The position numbers were made by a program, and so were the translations under genes. A stretch of 64,000 nucleotides of DNA, taken from assembly GCA_016709315.1 (NCBI GenBank), contig JADJMZ010000005.1:1-64000 (forward strand). The letters run 5' to 3'. The notes under the pieces were generated by a model. That model made no database searches. It was given only the letters and a program-made list of their open reading frames with translations, and was not told the DNA's origin. This DNA is from Ignavibacteria bacterium. Its GTDB lineage: Bacteria; Bacteroidota; Ignavibacteria; Tepidaquicellales; Tepidaquicellaceae. Below are positions 1-9,727 of this stretch, one piece after another (positions within the stretch are counted from its first letter, which is position 1; each line of letters starts with the position of its first letter).

Positions 1-1621
1 AAGCAACGGATGGGGCATACTACAGTACTTCGGATATTCATTGAGTCCCGCAGGCGATTATAACGGAGACGGATACGATGATATAATAGTGGGTTGCCTG
101 GATGGAGGATTTGCTTCTAACAATTATTTTACGGGAGCTATGATATTTTTCGGATCTGAGAACGGTCTGATAAGCATTTATGCTCATTATTGTCATCTGG
201 ATGTACCTAATTACTCAATCCAGGGTTTTGGAAGATCTGTGGCTTGTGCCGGTGATGTAAATGGAAATGGACAGGATGAGGTTATAGTTGGAGCTCCAGG
301 ATACTATCAGGATGGTGCTGCATTTGTTTACAGCGCGTCAGCATATTTTGGCGGTATTCAAAGTATAATTTTCTGGCCATATATTTACGATTTTGGTTCA
401 TGTGTAAACGGAGCAGGAGATGTGGATAATGACGGTTTTGATGATGTAATGATTAATGACTCCAGAGGAGTGATCCGCACTTTCAGAGGATCAAGTCAGG
501 GCGTGATAGAACCTGAGTTCAGAACAGATACCATTGACAATGTTAATTTTAAGATTGGTGATTTTAATGGTGATGGTTTCAAGGATATTTTGACTCTGGA
601 TTTTCTTTATTTTGGAAAGTTATCTTTGAATTACGGTGAGCCGAGCAGAAGTTTCAATATCTTGCCATGGCATAAGTTCAGTTCCGATTTTACCGGTGAT
701 GTTAATGGTGACGGATTTGATGACATTATAATCGGAACACAAATTTACACAAGTTATGTTTTTTATGGAAAAGGTCTTTCAGTATCTTACATTAATATTA
801 CTCCCCGGTTTTCTCATTTGTATCAGGGTTCAGAGCTTTGTCTGGAAGCAAAAGTCACTGATCAGTTTGGGCAAATTATGGAAAATAAGGAAGTTACTTT
901 CAAAGTTAATGGAGCAAATCCTGATACTGTAATAATACTTACAAATAATACCGGCATCGCAAAATTCTGTTATTTCGGAATAAATCCTGGAAATGATACT
1001 ATTACAGCTATTGCTGGAGGCTTGCAGAATCAAGCTCGCGTATTCTGGGATTTCCCTACACCTGTCGAACTTTCAGCCTTTACTTCATCAGTATTAGGAA
1101 GAAATGTAACTCTAAACTGGTCTACATCTTCCGAATTCAATAATTCTGATTTTGATATTGAAAGATCTTCAACAGAAAATAATTGGATCAAAGCAGGATT
1201 TATCAGAGGTCACGGGACAATTTCAGAACCGCAAAATTATTCATTCACAGATAAAAATCTTACGACAGGCAAATACAAATACAGACTGAAACAAAATGAT
1301 TTCAACGGCAACTTCGAATACTACGAACTCGCAGAAGAAGTAAGTATTGGCATTCCGGATAAATATGAACTTTCACAAAATTATCCGAATCCGTTCAATC
1401 CGGTTACGAATCTGGAATATGGAATTGCGAAATTAGGATTTGTATCATTGAAAATTTATGATGTACTTGGGAGAGAACTGGTAACATTAGTGAATGAAAT
1501 AAAAGAGCCCGGATATTACAAAATTAAATTCAATGCAGGCAATCTATCTAGCGGAGTTTATTTTTATAGAATGGAAGCTGGAGATTTTGTTGCGGTGAAG
1601 AAGTTTGTTGTGATGAAGTAA
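1..1621 (+). CDS. T9SS-exported FG-GAP/Ig-like surface protein, 5' end outside window
   Basis: This gene is cut by the window edge. The frame is open from base 2 and its first codons already read as an FG-GAP repeat, so the TTG at 41 is probably not the start. Seen: several calcium-binding-type repeats of the form DxNGDGxDDxxxG (bases 50-110, 250-300, 420-460, 555-600 and 695-735), typical of integrin-alpha-like beta propellers. Around bases 800-1040 lies an Ig/Big-like domain that has conserved tryptophan and glycine positions only weakly. The last 85 residues form a T9SS type A sorting domain with NYPNPFNPVT and end in KKFVVMK. The family is secreted and anchored by type IX secretion. The natural ligand cannot be read from the sequence. 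The sorting domain is nearly identical to that of the next gene, which suggests recent duplication or conversion. Confidence 0.85.
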   Translation, partial: SNGWGILQYFGYSLSPAGDYNGDGYDDIIVGCLDGGFASNNYFTGAMIFFGSENGLISIYAHYCHLDVPNYSIQGFGRSVACAGDVNGNGQDEVIVGAPGYYQDGAAFVYSASAYFGGIQSIIFWPYIYDFGSCVNGAGDVDNDGFDDVMINDSRGVIRTFRGSSQGVIEPEFRTDTIDNVNFKIGDFNGDGFKDILTLDFLYFGKLSLNYGEPSRSFNILPWHKFSSDFTGDVNGDGFDDIIIGTQIYTSYVFYGKGLSVSYINITPRFSHLYQGSELCLEAKVTDQFGQIMENKEVTFKVNGANPDTVIILTNNTGIAKFCYFGINPGNDTITAIAGGLQNQARVFWDFPTPVELSAFTSSVLGRNVTLNWSTSSEFNNSDFDIERSSTENNWIKAGFIRGHGTISEPQNYSFTDKNLTTGKYKYRLKQNDFNGNFEYYELAEEVSIGIPDKYELSQNYPNPFNPVTNLEYGIAKLGFVSLKIYDVLGRELVTLVNEIKEPGYYKIKFNAGNLSSGVYFYRMEAGDFVAVKKFVVMK

Positions 1622-1652
1622 GTAAATTGTTAATTGTTAATTGTTAATTTAA
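1622..1652. repeat. TTGTTAA heptamer repeat, about three units
   Basis: Between the two T9SS genes the heptamer TTGTTAA is repeated about three times (bases 1627-1650). It belongs to the set of short tandem repeats found at many gene borders in this window. Confidence 0.6.
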
Positions 1653-1667
1653 AGAGAGGTTATCAAA

Positions 1668-3857
1668 ATGAAAAAATATATGTTAGCTTTATTGATTATC
1701 GTAAGTATTTCTAATGCAAAAGCACAAAGCTCATGGCAGTGGCAGAATCCCCTCCCCCAGGGAAATAATCTTAATTCCGTTACTTTCATTAACAACACTA
1801 CCGGCTATGCCGTTGGTGATGTTGGTATGATAATGAAAACGACTGATTCAGGTGAAAGCTGGTCAATTCAGAAATCAGGCACTTATAACAGATTAGCTTC
1901 AGTTGATTTCACTGATCAGCAGAGCATCGGATATGCTGTTGGTAATAACGGTACGATTCTCAAGACCACTAATGGCGGTGTTACCTGGATCGACAGACCT
2001 TTTAATAACAATGAATTTTATTACAGTGTAAATTTTCCGTCTGATGATCAGACAGGATATTTAACAGGTATTAGCTCAACAGATACTTTGGGATTCATAT
2101 ACAAAACAGTAAACGGCGGGGACAGCTGGTTTCCGTTGAATGCCGGAATAAACGGATTATTCAATGAAGCAGAGTTTCCTGAAAACAGTAATACAGGATT
2201 TGTCTGCGGCAGGGATTACAGCAATGTAAATCCTATAATTCTTAAGACAACTGACGGAGGGAATACATGGACTAATCAGAGTCAGGGGCTTACGGGTACT
2301 TTTAATTCAATGAGTTTTCCGCAGAACAGTCAAACCGGCTATGTCACAGGTTATCCGGGAAAAATTTATAAAACTACAAATGGCGGAGTTAACTGGATTT
2401 CGCAATTGTCCGGTTCAAATGCACAATTCTATTCAATTGAATTTCCTGAGAATGATCAGACCGGAGTTGCAGTTGGTACATTTGGATATTACATGCGTAC
2501 GACTAACGGCGGAGTTAACTGGACGGGATACTCTGTAACGGATCCGAATAACAATTTCATGTATTCCGTTTCTTTTTCAAATTTAAATACAGGCATTGCA
2601 GCCGGGATGATCGGGGCTTTGCTAAAAACAACCGACTCGGGTCTTACCTGGAACAGTTTAAAGAAAGGATCAAATAAATGGACCGAATCAGTTTGTTTTC
2701 CGGTAAACAGTCAGACGGGATACGTCTGCGGCTCCGGGATGATTATGAAAACAACTAACGGCGGAGCTGAATGGCTGCCGCAATCTGCTGACGGCAACAC
2801 TGTTATGTTTCGTGAAATACTTTTTCCATTCGACAATGAAACAGGTTATGTCGTCGGAGGTACCGGAAGGATCTTCAAAACCATTGACGGAGGACAGAAC
2901 TGGGTTCGACAAATTGTATTCGTTGGAGCAGAGTTGATGGATATTGATTTCCCTGTAAATGCCAATACAGGTTACATTTCAGGAGACAGAGTAATTCTCA
3001 AAACAACTAATGGCGGAAATAATTGGGAGCAGTTGAGTCCTCCGTCAATATGGCTCAATGCTGTAAGCTTCCCGTCAGATAATGAAACCGGTTATGTTGC
3101 CGGAGAATCAGGATCTTCAGGGAGAATTTATAAGACTACTAACGGCGGTGCAAACTGGCTTCAACAGACTACGGAAATAGTTACAGGTCTGGTTGATGTG
3201 TCATTTCCGTTTGATGTTCAAAATGGTTATGCCGTTGAGTGGGCTGGAAAGATTCTGAAGACAACTAACGGCGGGACAAACTGGAGCTCTTATCAATCGG
3301 GTGTCAATACTTACGGTATTTGCTTTCCAAATAATAATCAAATAGGATATGCTACCGGAGGAAGCTATGGCGCATCCTATCTGCTTAAAACTACGAATGC
3401 AGGAGAAAGCTGGAATAAACTGAATACTTCCTATAATAATCAGCTTACTTCTGTCTGCTTTCCATTTAATAATGATACCGGATATATAGTCGGTGTCACG
3501 GGAGCGATTCTAAAAACAGTTGACGGCGGAGGATTTACAGATGTATATTCAGTCAGTGAGTTCATCCCTGAAAAATATTTTCTTTCACAAAATTATCCGA
3601 ACCCGTTTAATCCGGTTACGAATCTGGAATTTGGGATTTCAAAATCAGGTTTTGTAACATTAAAAATTTACGATGTACTGGGAAGAGAACTGGTTACATT
3701 AGTCAATGAAAGTAAACAGCCCGGTTATTACAAAATTAAATTCGATGCAGGCAATCTTTCAAGCGGAGTTTATTTTTACAGACTTGTGGTGAGCTCGCCG
3801 AATCCAATGACTGCGGATGATTTTGTTGCGGTGAAGAAGTTTGTGGTACTGAAATAA
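1668..3857 (+). CDS. T9SS-exported Ycf48/BNR-like beta-propeller protein
   Basis: The 729 aa product starts with a clear signal peptide (MKKYMLALLIIVSISNAKAQ). More than ten repeats follow with the pattern TGYxxGxxGxIxKTTNGGxxW, as in Ycf48-like and BNR/sialidase-type propellers. The final ~85 residues are a T9SS sorting domain (NYPNPFNPVT, ending KKFVVLK). GAGAGG upstream of the ATG may serve as a ribosome site. The repeats are regular, so the protein should form one or two propellers on the cell surface or in the medium; no enzymatic residues can be identified. The sorting domain carries a short insertion of about ten residues (SSPNPMTADD) before the last strand that is absent from the upstream paralogue. 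Binding or adhesion is only a guess. Confidence 0.85.
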   Translation: MKKYMLALLIIVSISNAKAQSSWQWQNPLPQGNNLNSVTFINNTTGYAVGDVGMIMKTTDSGESWSIQKSGTYNRLASVDFTDQQSIGYAVGNNGTILKTTNGGVTWIDRPFNNNEFYYSVNFPSDDQTGYLTGISSTDTLGFIYKTVNGGDSWFPLNAGINGLFNEAEFPENSNTGFVCGRDYSNVNPIILKTTDGGNTWTNQSQGLTGTFNSMSFPQNSQTGYVTGYPGKIYKTTNGGVNWISQLSGSNAQFYSIEFPENDQTGVAVGTFGYYMRTTNGGVNWTGYSVTDPNNNFMYSVSFSNLNTGIAAGMIGALLKTTDSGLTWNSLKKGSNKWTESVCFPVNSQTGYVCGSGMIMKTTNGGAEWLPQSADGNTVMFREILFPFDNETGYVVGGTGRIFKTIDGGQNWVRQIVFVGAELMDIDFPVNANTGYISGDRVILKTTNGGNNWEQLSPPSIWLNAVSFPSDNETGYVAGESGSSGRIYKTTNGGANWLQQTTEIVTGLVDVSFPFDVQNGYAVEWAGKILKTTNGGTNWSSYQSGVNTYGICFPNNNQIGYATGGSYGASYLLKTTNAGESWNKLNTSYNNQLTSVCFPFNNDTGYIVGVTGAILKTVDGGGFTDVYSVSEFIPEKYFLSQNYPNPFNPVTNLEFGISKSGFVTLKIYDVLGRELVTLVNESKQPGYYKIKFDAGNLSSGVYFYRLVVSSPNPMTADDFVAVKKFVVLK

Positions 3858-3866
3858 TTTTATTTT

Positions 3867-3902
3867 CCGGTGTAAGGATGAAAGTTCTTACACCGGATTT
3901 AT
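3867..3902 (+). terminator. Stem-loop terminator after the propeller gene
   Basis: CCGGTGTAAG at 3867-3876 pairs perfectly with CTTACACCGG at 3887-3896 around a 10-nt loop, just after the stop codon of the upstream gene. The T-run is weak (ATTTAT), so efficiency is uncertain. Confidence 0.7.
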
Positions 3903-3980
3903 CTCAAACATAACTTCAGATGCCATGTTTTTTTACAGCTGATTATAAATAGCTATGCATTTGCATACGCTCAATGATAA

Positions 3981-5549
3981 TCAATTCCGGATGGATATTT
4001 TCACTCCCGGTTTCATTTTCAAATCGGGTCTCCCTTTGCCGGATGTATAAAGAAGTTCATTTGTCTTTTCAATCAGCCATAATTTATTCCATATCCCGTT
4101 AATACCCTCTATTTCAGACAATACTTTTTTAAGTTTAATTTCATTATAATTTTCATTCAATCTGAGCAAAGCACTGAAAAAATTATAAAAACTTCTTAGT
4201 GAGTTTTTCAATATGTCTGAAAGGACTGGATTGTTTTTAATAAAATGTCTTAAGCTGTCTGATACAGATTTTGCTGTATCTAAAAATCCCAGTTCATAAA
4301 ATATTTTAGATTTCAGGATATAAATATCAATTGTTATGGGAAGTAATTCATGTTGAATCATTGAAATATGATCTAATGATCCCGAATAATTTTTTTTATG
4401 AAACATTAATATCGCATAACCAAAATTAATAATGTTATCCCTGGATTCTTCTTTTATCAAACTTACGCTTTCATTTATAAATTTTTCAGCCCATTCTATT
4501 TCATTAATTTTAGTAGCAGTAGAAAGTATTACTCTGTAATCAACTAGACGAAGATCCGGTATTTCTTCCAGAAAGAAAAGCTTTTTTTCAAGCATAAATC
4601 TGTAATTTTCAAACAACTCCTTATTCAACCCGTAATTTCCATTTGCAATTTCAATTCCACAGTATAAATTCAACCTTTTTAAATAATATAACAGCAATGT
4701 ATTGCTTAGTGATTCGAAATTTTCAAACACAATCTTTCTAAGATTCTTATAAGCATTTAATTCATTCTTTCCGGAATTCATTTTCAGATCGTTCAAAATG
4801 AGTTCCAGAAATAATAAACGCTTTTTATCATCAGGCGGAGTCTGTTTAATGATCCCGGCGACATTTTTTTCAATTTCAGTTCTGTTATAGAATATTCCTG
4901 AAGTTCTGTCGAGTTCTGAATATTTATATGATAATTTATCAGAAAACAATTGATTGATACATGAACTTGAAATGATAAATAAATAATTAATCAGATAATT
5001 ATAAGAATCCATCAGATCTTTATGAATTGAAAACTGATTATTAGATCTGGCTTTGTCATAATATTTTATATCGGATAATTTATGTTTAAGCAGGTAAAAG
5101 TTATCATCAATTTTTAGATTTTCATTAAAGTTCTTCTCGACTTCATTTAGTTTTCTGGAATAAACATCCTTCAAATCTCTTTTTGAAAGCTGATAAAGAA
5201 TTTTTAGATCTTTATCATTCTGATCTTTGCGCAATTCAAGAATACTCAGATATTCTTCAGCCAGTTTATTCATCCGCGAAAGATATTTCTGAAACAACAT
5301 ATCATCATATTTTTTTCCGGGATTCACAATTTCAAACAGATATTCTTTTGTCAGTAATTTATCAGCAAACTGAGGATAGAATTTTTTCAGTTCACGAAAT
5401 AGTTTTGTAATTGTCGAGTGATTGTTATAGAAAGGAGAATTCAGGAACTTCTCAAAGTCAGACATTTCTTTCTGTTTAAACTTTTTCAGTATTTTTATAA
5501 TAGTAAAGTTAGAAATACCTTTCAGTTGCGAAGATTTATTCAAGGTCAT
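3981..5549 (-). CDS. Unknown all-helical protein, paralogue of the gene at 43990-45498
   Basis: I do not recognise a named family. The 522 aa product has no signal peptide or membrane segment and looks rich in amphipathic helices (many K, E, L, N), consistent with a TPR- or solenoid-like cytoplasmic protein. The N-terminal ~100 residues align by eye with the protein encoded at 43990-45498: both have KFLNSPxxNN, a KLFxxLKxxYPxF segment, a following T-K-E and K-Y-D/K-Y-N motif. The C-terminal halves also share a pattern (FxKxxYSxALxxIxxI, then SLxHFLKNN-like). The gene is transcribed away from the lipoprotein gene at 5814, with 264 bp between them. Its role is unknown; a helical scaffold or regulator is an inference from composition. 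Confidence 0.75.
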   Translation of the reverse strand: MTLNKSSQLKGISNFTIIKILKKFKQKEMSDFEKFLNSPFYNNHSTITKLFRELKKFYPQFADKLLTKEYLFEIVNPGKKYDDMLFQKYLSRMNKLAEEYLSILELRKDQNDKDLKILYQLSKRDLKDVYSRKLNEVEKNFNENLKIDDNFYLLKHKLSDIKYYDKARSNNQFSIHKDLMDSYNYLINYLFIISSSCINQLFSDKLSYKYSELDRTSGIFYNRTEIEKNVAGIIKQTPPDDKKRLLFLELILNDLKMNSGKNELNAYKNLRKIVFENFESLSNTLLLYYLKRLNLYCGIEIANGNYGLNKELFENYRFMLEKKLFFLEEIPDLRLVDYRVILSTATKINEIEWAEKFINESVSLIKEESRDNIINFGYAILMFHKKNYSGSLDHISMIQHELLPITIDIYILKSKIFYELGFLDTAKSVSDSLRHFIKNNPVLSDILKNSLRSFYNFFSALLRLNENYNEIKLKKVLSEIEGINGIWNKLWLIEKTNELLYTSGKGRPDLKMKPGVKISIRN

Positions 5550-5813
5550 AAATTTTATAAAATATATTCAAAACATCATTAATTAATAAGTGAAATCAAA
5601 TATTTTACCGGGATGGTGTGTTTTTGAAGTTCATAAAGTTAAATAATTTTCCAAAGAAATTGGGTTTAAAGAATTGTTTGTCCAAAAAGATTTTTTCAAA
5701 TTTGTTAAGATTAATTTAGAATAATAATACAACCTGTTTTGCGGAATATTTTATTTTAGTAAATCTCCCCGAAAAAATTTAAACTAACCTAATATAAATC
5801 AAAAAAAATCAAA

Positions 5814-6206
5814 ATGAAAACTTTAATGAGTTCAGTAGCAGTAATTGCTTTAGCTTTAGTTTTATTATCAGGTTGTTCAGGAAGTAAAGACGTAAAAGCC
5901 CCGAGCATGACAAATCAGATATCCAAAGATCTGGGAATAACTAATTCTCAGACAGACGCTGGAATCGGAGCAATGATGATGCTTTCAAAAAAGAAACTTT
6001 CTGCTGATGATTATTCAAAACTAAATAAAAGCATTCCCGGTGGCGGAGACAGTTACATTAATAAAGCTACAAATCTTGGAGTACTGCCGGGTTCAGTGGG
6101 AACTTCAGCAGATATAATAAAAGTACTTGGATTAGTAGGCGTAGGTCCTATTCAGGCAGCAAAATTCACAGGTGAAGTTTTGAAATTCACAGGCGGTTTA
6201 GGCTGA
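5814..6206 (+). CDS. DUF2780-like lipoprotein
   Basis: The 130 aa product has a lipoprotein signal with the lipobox LLSGC; Cys21 would be lipidated. The mature part contains a DUF2780-like region: a predicted helical LGI...QTDAGIGAMMMLSKKKLS segment, then DYSKLNKSIPG and GVLPG. That family is small, secreted and of unknown function. No catalytic residues are evident. It is preceded by an A-rich leader (aaaaaaaatcaaaatg style) without a Shine-Dalgarno site, as is common in Bacteroidota. It is divergent from the helical gene at 3981-5549 and may share a regulatory region with it. Confidence 0.75.
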   Translation: MKTLMSSVAVIALALVLLSGCSGSKDVKAPSMTNQISKDLGITNSQTDAGIGAMMMLSKKKLSADDYSKLNKSIPGGGDSYINKATNLGVLPGSVGTSADIIKVLGLVGVGPIQAAKFTGEVLKFTGGLG

Positions 6207-6324
6207 AACACATTAGGGATGATATCTCAAGTATTTTGATTGAATTAAAATTAATTTAAACAAATATATCTCTCTGTTATGAAATTAAATTTATAATACT
6301 AAATTAATTTAAATAAAAAATAAA

Positions 6325-8679
6325 ATGGCACTCAAAGAATATAAGACCGGAAAGACTTTTCCGGGAGTAATAGGCAGGACTTACGATCAGTCAAAGCCTG
6401 CATGGCCTGAACCGATCAGAGCAAAAGAAGGATCGCCGAATGTAATTTTTTTAATTCTGGATGATACCGGATTCGGACATCTCGGTTGTTATGGCAGTCC
6501 GATAGCAACACCGAACATTGATAAACTCGCTTCCGAAGGATTAAGGTATAATAATATGCATACGACAGCGCTTTGTTCTCCGACAAGGTCGTGTATACTG
6601 ACAGGCAGGAATCATCATTCAAATCATGTTGGTTGTCTGACCAACGGTTCAACCGGATATCCGGGAACAGATGGCTACATGCCTTTTGAGAACGGAGCTA
6701 TGTCAGAGATACTTCTTAAGAATGGTTACAATACATATTGTGTAGGTAAATGGCATCTTGCTCCTGAAGAAACGCTGTCCGCTGCAGGTCCATACAATCG
6801 CTGGCCGCTGGGAAGAGGTTTCGAAAGATTTTACGGATTCCTCGGTGGTGATACTTCACAGTATTATCCGGAACTGACTCGTGACAATACACAGACCGAG
6901 CCGGAGAAAACTCCTGAAGAAGGTTACCATCTTACGCCTGATCTTGTTGAACAGGCAAAAGCAATGATCGCAGATTCAAAACAGGTTGCTCCGACAAAAC
7001 CATTTTACTTATACTTTGCAACCGGCGCAATGCATTCTCCGCATCATGTTCCGAAAGAATGGGCTGATAAATATAAAGGCAAGTTCGACAAAGGCTGGGA
7101 TGCATACAGAAAAGAAACATTTGAAAAACAAAAGAAGCTTGGAATTATACCAAAGAATGCAACTCTTTCAAGACACGATCCTGATGTACAGGACTGGGAT
7201 AAACTTTCTGCTGATGAAAAGAAAGTTTATGCAAGGATGATGGAAGTGTTTGCAGGATTCCTTGAGCATACTGATCATTACATTGGCGAGCTGATGGATT
7301 TTCTGAAGGAGATCGGTGAATATGACAATACGCTTATAATGTTAATTTCAGATAACGGTTCGAGCGCTGAAGGCGGACCTACAGGATCAGTCAATGAATG
7401 CAGATTCTTTAACAACATTGACAGTACAGTTGAAGAAAATCTCGCTGCATTAGACGATATAGGCGGACCTAAATATTTCAATCACTTTCCGTGGGGATGG
7501 ACTTACGCAGGAAACACACCTTTCCGCAGATGGAAACGTGAAACATACCGCGGCGGAATCAGTGATCCGTTTATTGTTCACTGGCCAAAAGGAATTAAAT
7601 CCAAAGGCGAGATAAGAGAACAATATACACATGCAATTGATATGGTACCGACAGTACTTGACGCTCTTGGAATAGAACCGCCTGAATCAATTAACGGAGT
7701 CACACAGGCGCCGATCGAAGGAATAAGTTTAGTCAGTACTTTTGACAATGCAAAAGATCCCGGAAAACACATTACGCAATATTTCGAAATGATGGGACAC
7801 CGTTCATTGTATCACGACGGATGGAGAGCAGTATGTCCATGGCCAGGAACTTCTTTTACGGAATCAGGAAGAAAATTCGGAGATCCGATAGACGATGCTA
7901 TGCTTACAAAGCTTGATGCTACTGGCTGGGAGTTGTATGATTTAAAAGAAGACTTTGCTGAAACAAATAATCTTGCTGAAAAAGAAAAAGACAGATTAAT
8001 TGCAATGATTGGAATGTGGTATAATGAAGCGGGAAAATATAATGTATTCCCGATTGACAGCCGCGGAACTCAGAGGGGATTTGAAGAAAGACCTCAGATC
8101 TCTGGTGAAAGAAGCAGGTATATTCTGTATCCTCATACACAGTCAATTCCGGCAATTGCAGCTCCGAAAATTTTGAACAGGCATTATTCATTCACAGCAG
8201 ATGTAGAAATTCCAAAAGGCGGAGCGGAAGGTGTACTGCTCAGTATGGGCGGAAATGACGGTGGAATAAGTTTCTATGTACAGGAAAATAAATTGTGCTT
8301 TGTTTTTAATTATTGTGTTGTTGATTATTATTACGTTAAATCAACATCAGATTTACCGGAAGGTAAGCATTTCTTAAGTATGGAATTTACACCGACAGGT
8401 GAACCGGATGTTAAAAAAGGAAAAGGCGCTCCCGGAACTGTATCGCTTATGCTTGACGGCAAAGAGATCGGCAAAGGAGATATACCCGTAACCAGTCCGA
8501 TAAGATTAGGGCAAGGTGCGCAAATGCTTGTAGGCGCTGATAATGGTTCGGCGGTTACACCTGAATACACTGCCCCATTTAAATTCACAGGAAAAATAAA
8601 TAAAGTAATAGTAGATGTGAGCGGTGAACAGGTGAGAGATCATGAATCGGAAATGCGGATTTTCCTTGCAAAGCAATAA
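6325..8679 (+). CDS. Arylsulfatase (formylglycine-dependent sulfatase), 784 aa
   Basis: The enzyme should hydrolyse sulfate esters. The sulfatase signature CSPTR lies at residues 84-88, so Cys84 is the residue converted to formylglycine. Other active-site residues of the family are present: Asp46-Asp47, the GKWH motif (Lys142, His144), His237 in the MHSPHH segment, and the metal-binding SDNG motif (Asp343, Asn344). Residues from about 610 form a beta-rich C-terminal domain. There is no signal peptide, so it is probably cytoplasmic, like the well-studied Pseudomonas AtsA type; length 770-790 fits that group. A maturation enzyme (FGE or anSME) is not in this window. It is followed by two barrel-like proteins and a second sulfatase. 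Confidence 0.92.
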   Translation: MALKEYKTGKTFPGVIGRTYDQSKPAWPEPIRAKEGSPNVIFLILDDTGFGHLGCYGSPIATPNIDKLASEGLRYNNMHTTALCSPTRSCILTGRNHHSNHVGCLTNGSTGYPGTDGYMPFENGAMSEILLKNGYNTYCVGKWHLAPEETLSAAGPYNRWPLGRGFERFYGFLGGDTSQYYPELTRDNTQTEPEKTPEEGYHLTPDLVEQAKAMIADSKQVAPTKPFYLYFATGAMHSPHHVPKEWADKYKGKFDKGWDAYRKETFEKQKKLGIIPKNATLSRHDPDVQDWDKLSADEKKVYARMMEVFAGFLEHTDHYIGELMDFLKEIGEYDNTLIMLISDNGSSAEGGPTGSVNECRFFNNIDSTVEENLAALDDIGGPKYFNHFPWGWTYAGNTPFRRWKRETYRGGISDPFIVHWPKGIKSKGEIREQYTHAIDMVPTVLDALGIEPPESINGVTQAPIEGISLVSTFDNAKDPGKHITQYFEMMGHRSLYHDGWRAVCPWPGTSFTESGRKFGDPIDDAMLTKLDATGWELYDLKEDFAETNNLAEKEKDRLIAMIGMWYNEAGKYNVFPIDSRGTQRGFEERPQISGERSRYILYPHTQSIPAIAAPKILNRHYSFTADVEIPKGGAEGVLLSMGGNDGGISFYVQENKLCFVFNYCVVDYYYVKSTSDLPEGKHFLSMEFTPTGEPDVKKGKGAPGTVSLMLDGKEIGKGDIPVTSPIRLGQGAQMLVGADNGSAVTPEYTAPFKFTGKINKVIVDVSGEQVRDHESEMRIFLAKQ

Positions 8680-8740
8680 TGCAGATTTGGAAGTTGCTCG
8701 CCTCGCGGAGCGGGGATTTGGAATTTATTTAAAATTAATA

Positions 8741-8810
8741 GTCTGTCTGCCTGCTTTCGCGGGTTTCATGATAGTTCCTGCTGATGAAAATTAATTTTGG
8801 CAGGCAGACA
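8741..8810. repeat. Inverted repeat downstream of first sulfatase
   Basis: GTCTGCCTGC at 8745-8754 is matched by GCAGGCAGAC at 8800-8809, with a second, weaker inner pairing (TTTCAT/ATGAAA). It may act as a terminator or as a degenerate palindromic repeat. Confidence 0.6.
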
Positions 8811-8902
8811 TTTTTAATGATTCAGCTGTTTGTTTTAAAATATCTTTTAATATTTCTTTTAGTTTTAATTAACAGAAAAATAGTTTCTTTAATTTAAATC
8901 TT

Positions 8903-9709
8903 ATGAAAATACTTATTACTGCTTTAATTTTTTTTCTGTTTAACATAAAGCTTAATGCACAGAATAAGGGTGATGAAGAGAATGCTGCATCTAATGCAAC
9001 CAATCCTTTGGCATTTGTAACTAAACTTCAGTTTCAGCCAAACTACAACTTCCTTGATGAAGGAGGAGATCAGCTTTCACTTATCAGCCGGATAATTCAG
9101 CCGACTGAGTCTATCGGACTGCCGTTTATAAAAAGTAAAGATCCTTCAAAAGTCTACACTATATATCGCCTTGAATTTCCACTTATCAGTCAGACGCTTA
9201 ACGATAGTATAAATGTTGGTAACGGAACCGGCATAAGCGACATGGTTTTTCTTGATGTAATTTCATTCAAACAGAAATGGGGTCTTCTCGGCATTGGACC
9301 GGCGCTGATAATGCCTACCGCTTCTCCGGAATTTTTCGGCAGCGGGAAATGGTCTGCAGGACTCGCTGGAGTTGTTTTATACACAAAGACAAAAGGCATG
9401 CAGATCGGAGCGCTAGCGCAGCAATACGTTTCTTTTGCCGGGAATGAAAACAAGGAAGATCTGAATTTCATGTTTTTGCAGCCAATATTCAACCTGATCC
9501 TTGGAAAAGGATTCTTCTTTCAATTTTCTCCGACCATAAAATTAGACTGGCAGAAAAGCGAGTACACTCTTCCAATTGGACCGTCCATTGGAAAAGCATT
9601 CGCAAAGAATTTGTCAATGTCTATTGGTACTGAGTATTTAGTCAGCGGACCGAGTAAGGGAGATTTTATAATCAAACTTAATATTAATGCAATGTTTGCA
9701 AAACTATAA
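8903..9709 (+). CDS. Putative outer-membrane transporter (neuromedin-U-like barrel)
   Basis: The 268 aa product has a signal peptide (MKILITALIFFLFNIKLNAQ). The mature sequence resembles small outer-membrane barrels annotated as 'transporter' or 'neuromedin U' in Gram-negative genomes: a FQPNYNF strand near the N-terminus, an RLEFPLIS strand, GISDMVFLDV, GIGPALIMPTA, and alternating strands near the end (LSMSIGTEYLV). No enzyme motif is seen. It lies 18 bp before the next barrel gene, and both sit between two arylsulfatases, so a role in passing sulfated compounds or products through the outer membrane is a reasonable inference, but the substrate is not shown by the sequence. Confidence 0.6.
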   Translation: MKILITALIFFLFNIKLNAQNKGDEENAASNATNPLAFVTKLQFQPNYNFLDEGGDQLSLISRIIQPTESIGLPFIKSKDPSKVYTIYRLEFPLISQTLNDSINVGNGTGISDMVFLDVISFKQKWGLLGIGPALIMPTASPEFFGSGKWSAGLAGVVLYTKTKGMQIGALAQQYVSFAGNENKEDLNFMFLQPIFNLILGKGFFFQFSPTIKLDWQKSEYTLPIGPSIGKAFAKNLSMSIGTEYLVSGPSKGDFIIKLNINAMFAKL

Positions 9710-9727
9710 ACCAATTAAAAAATTATA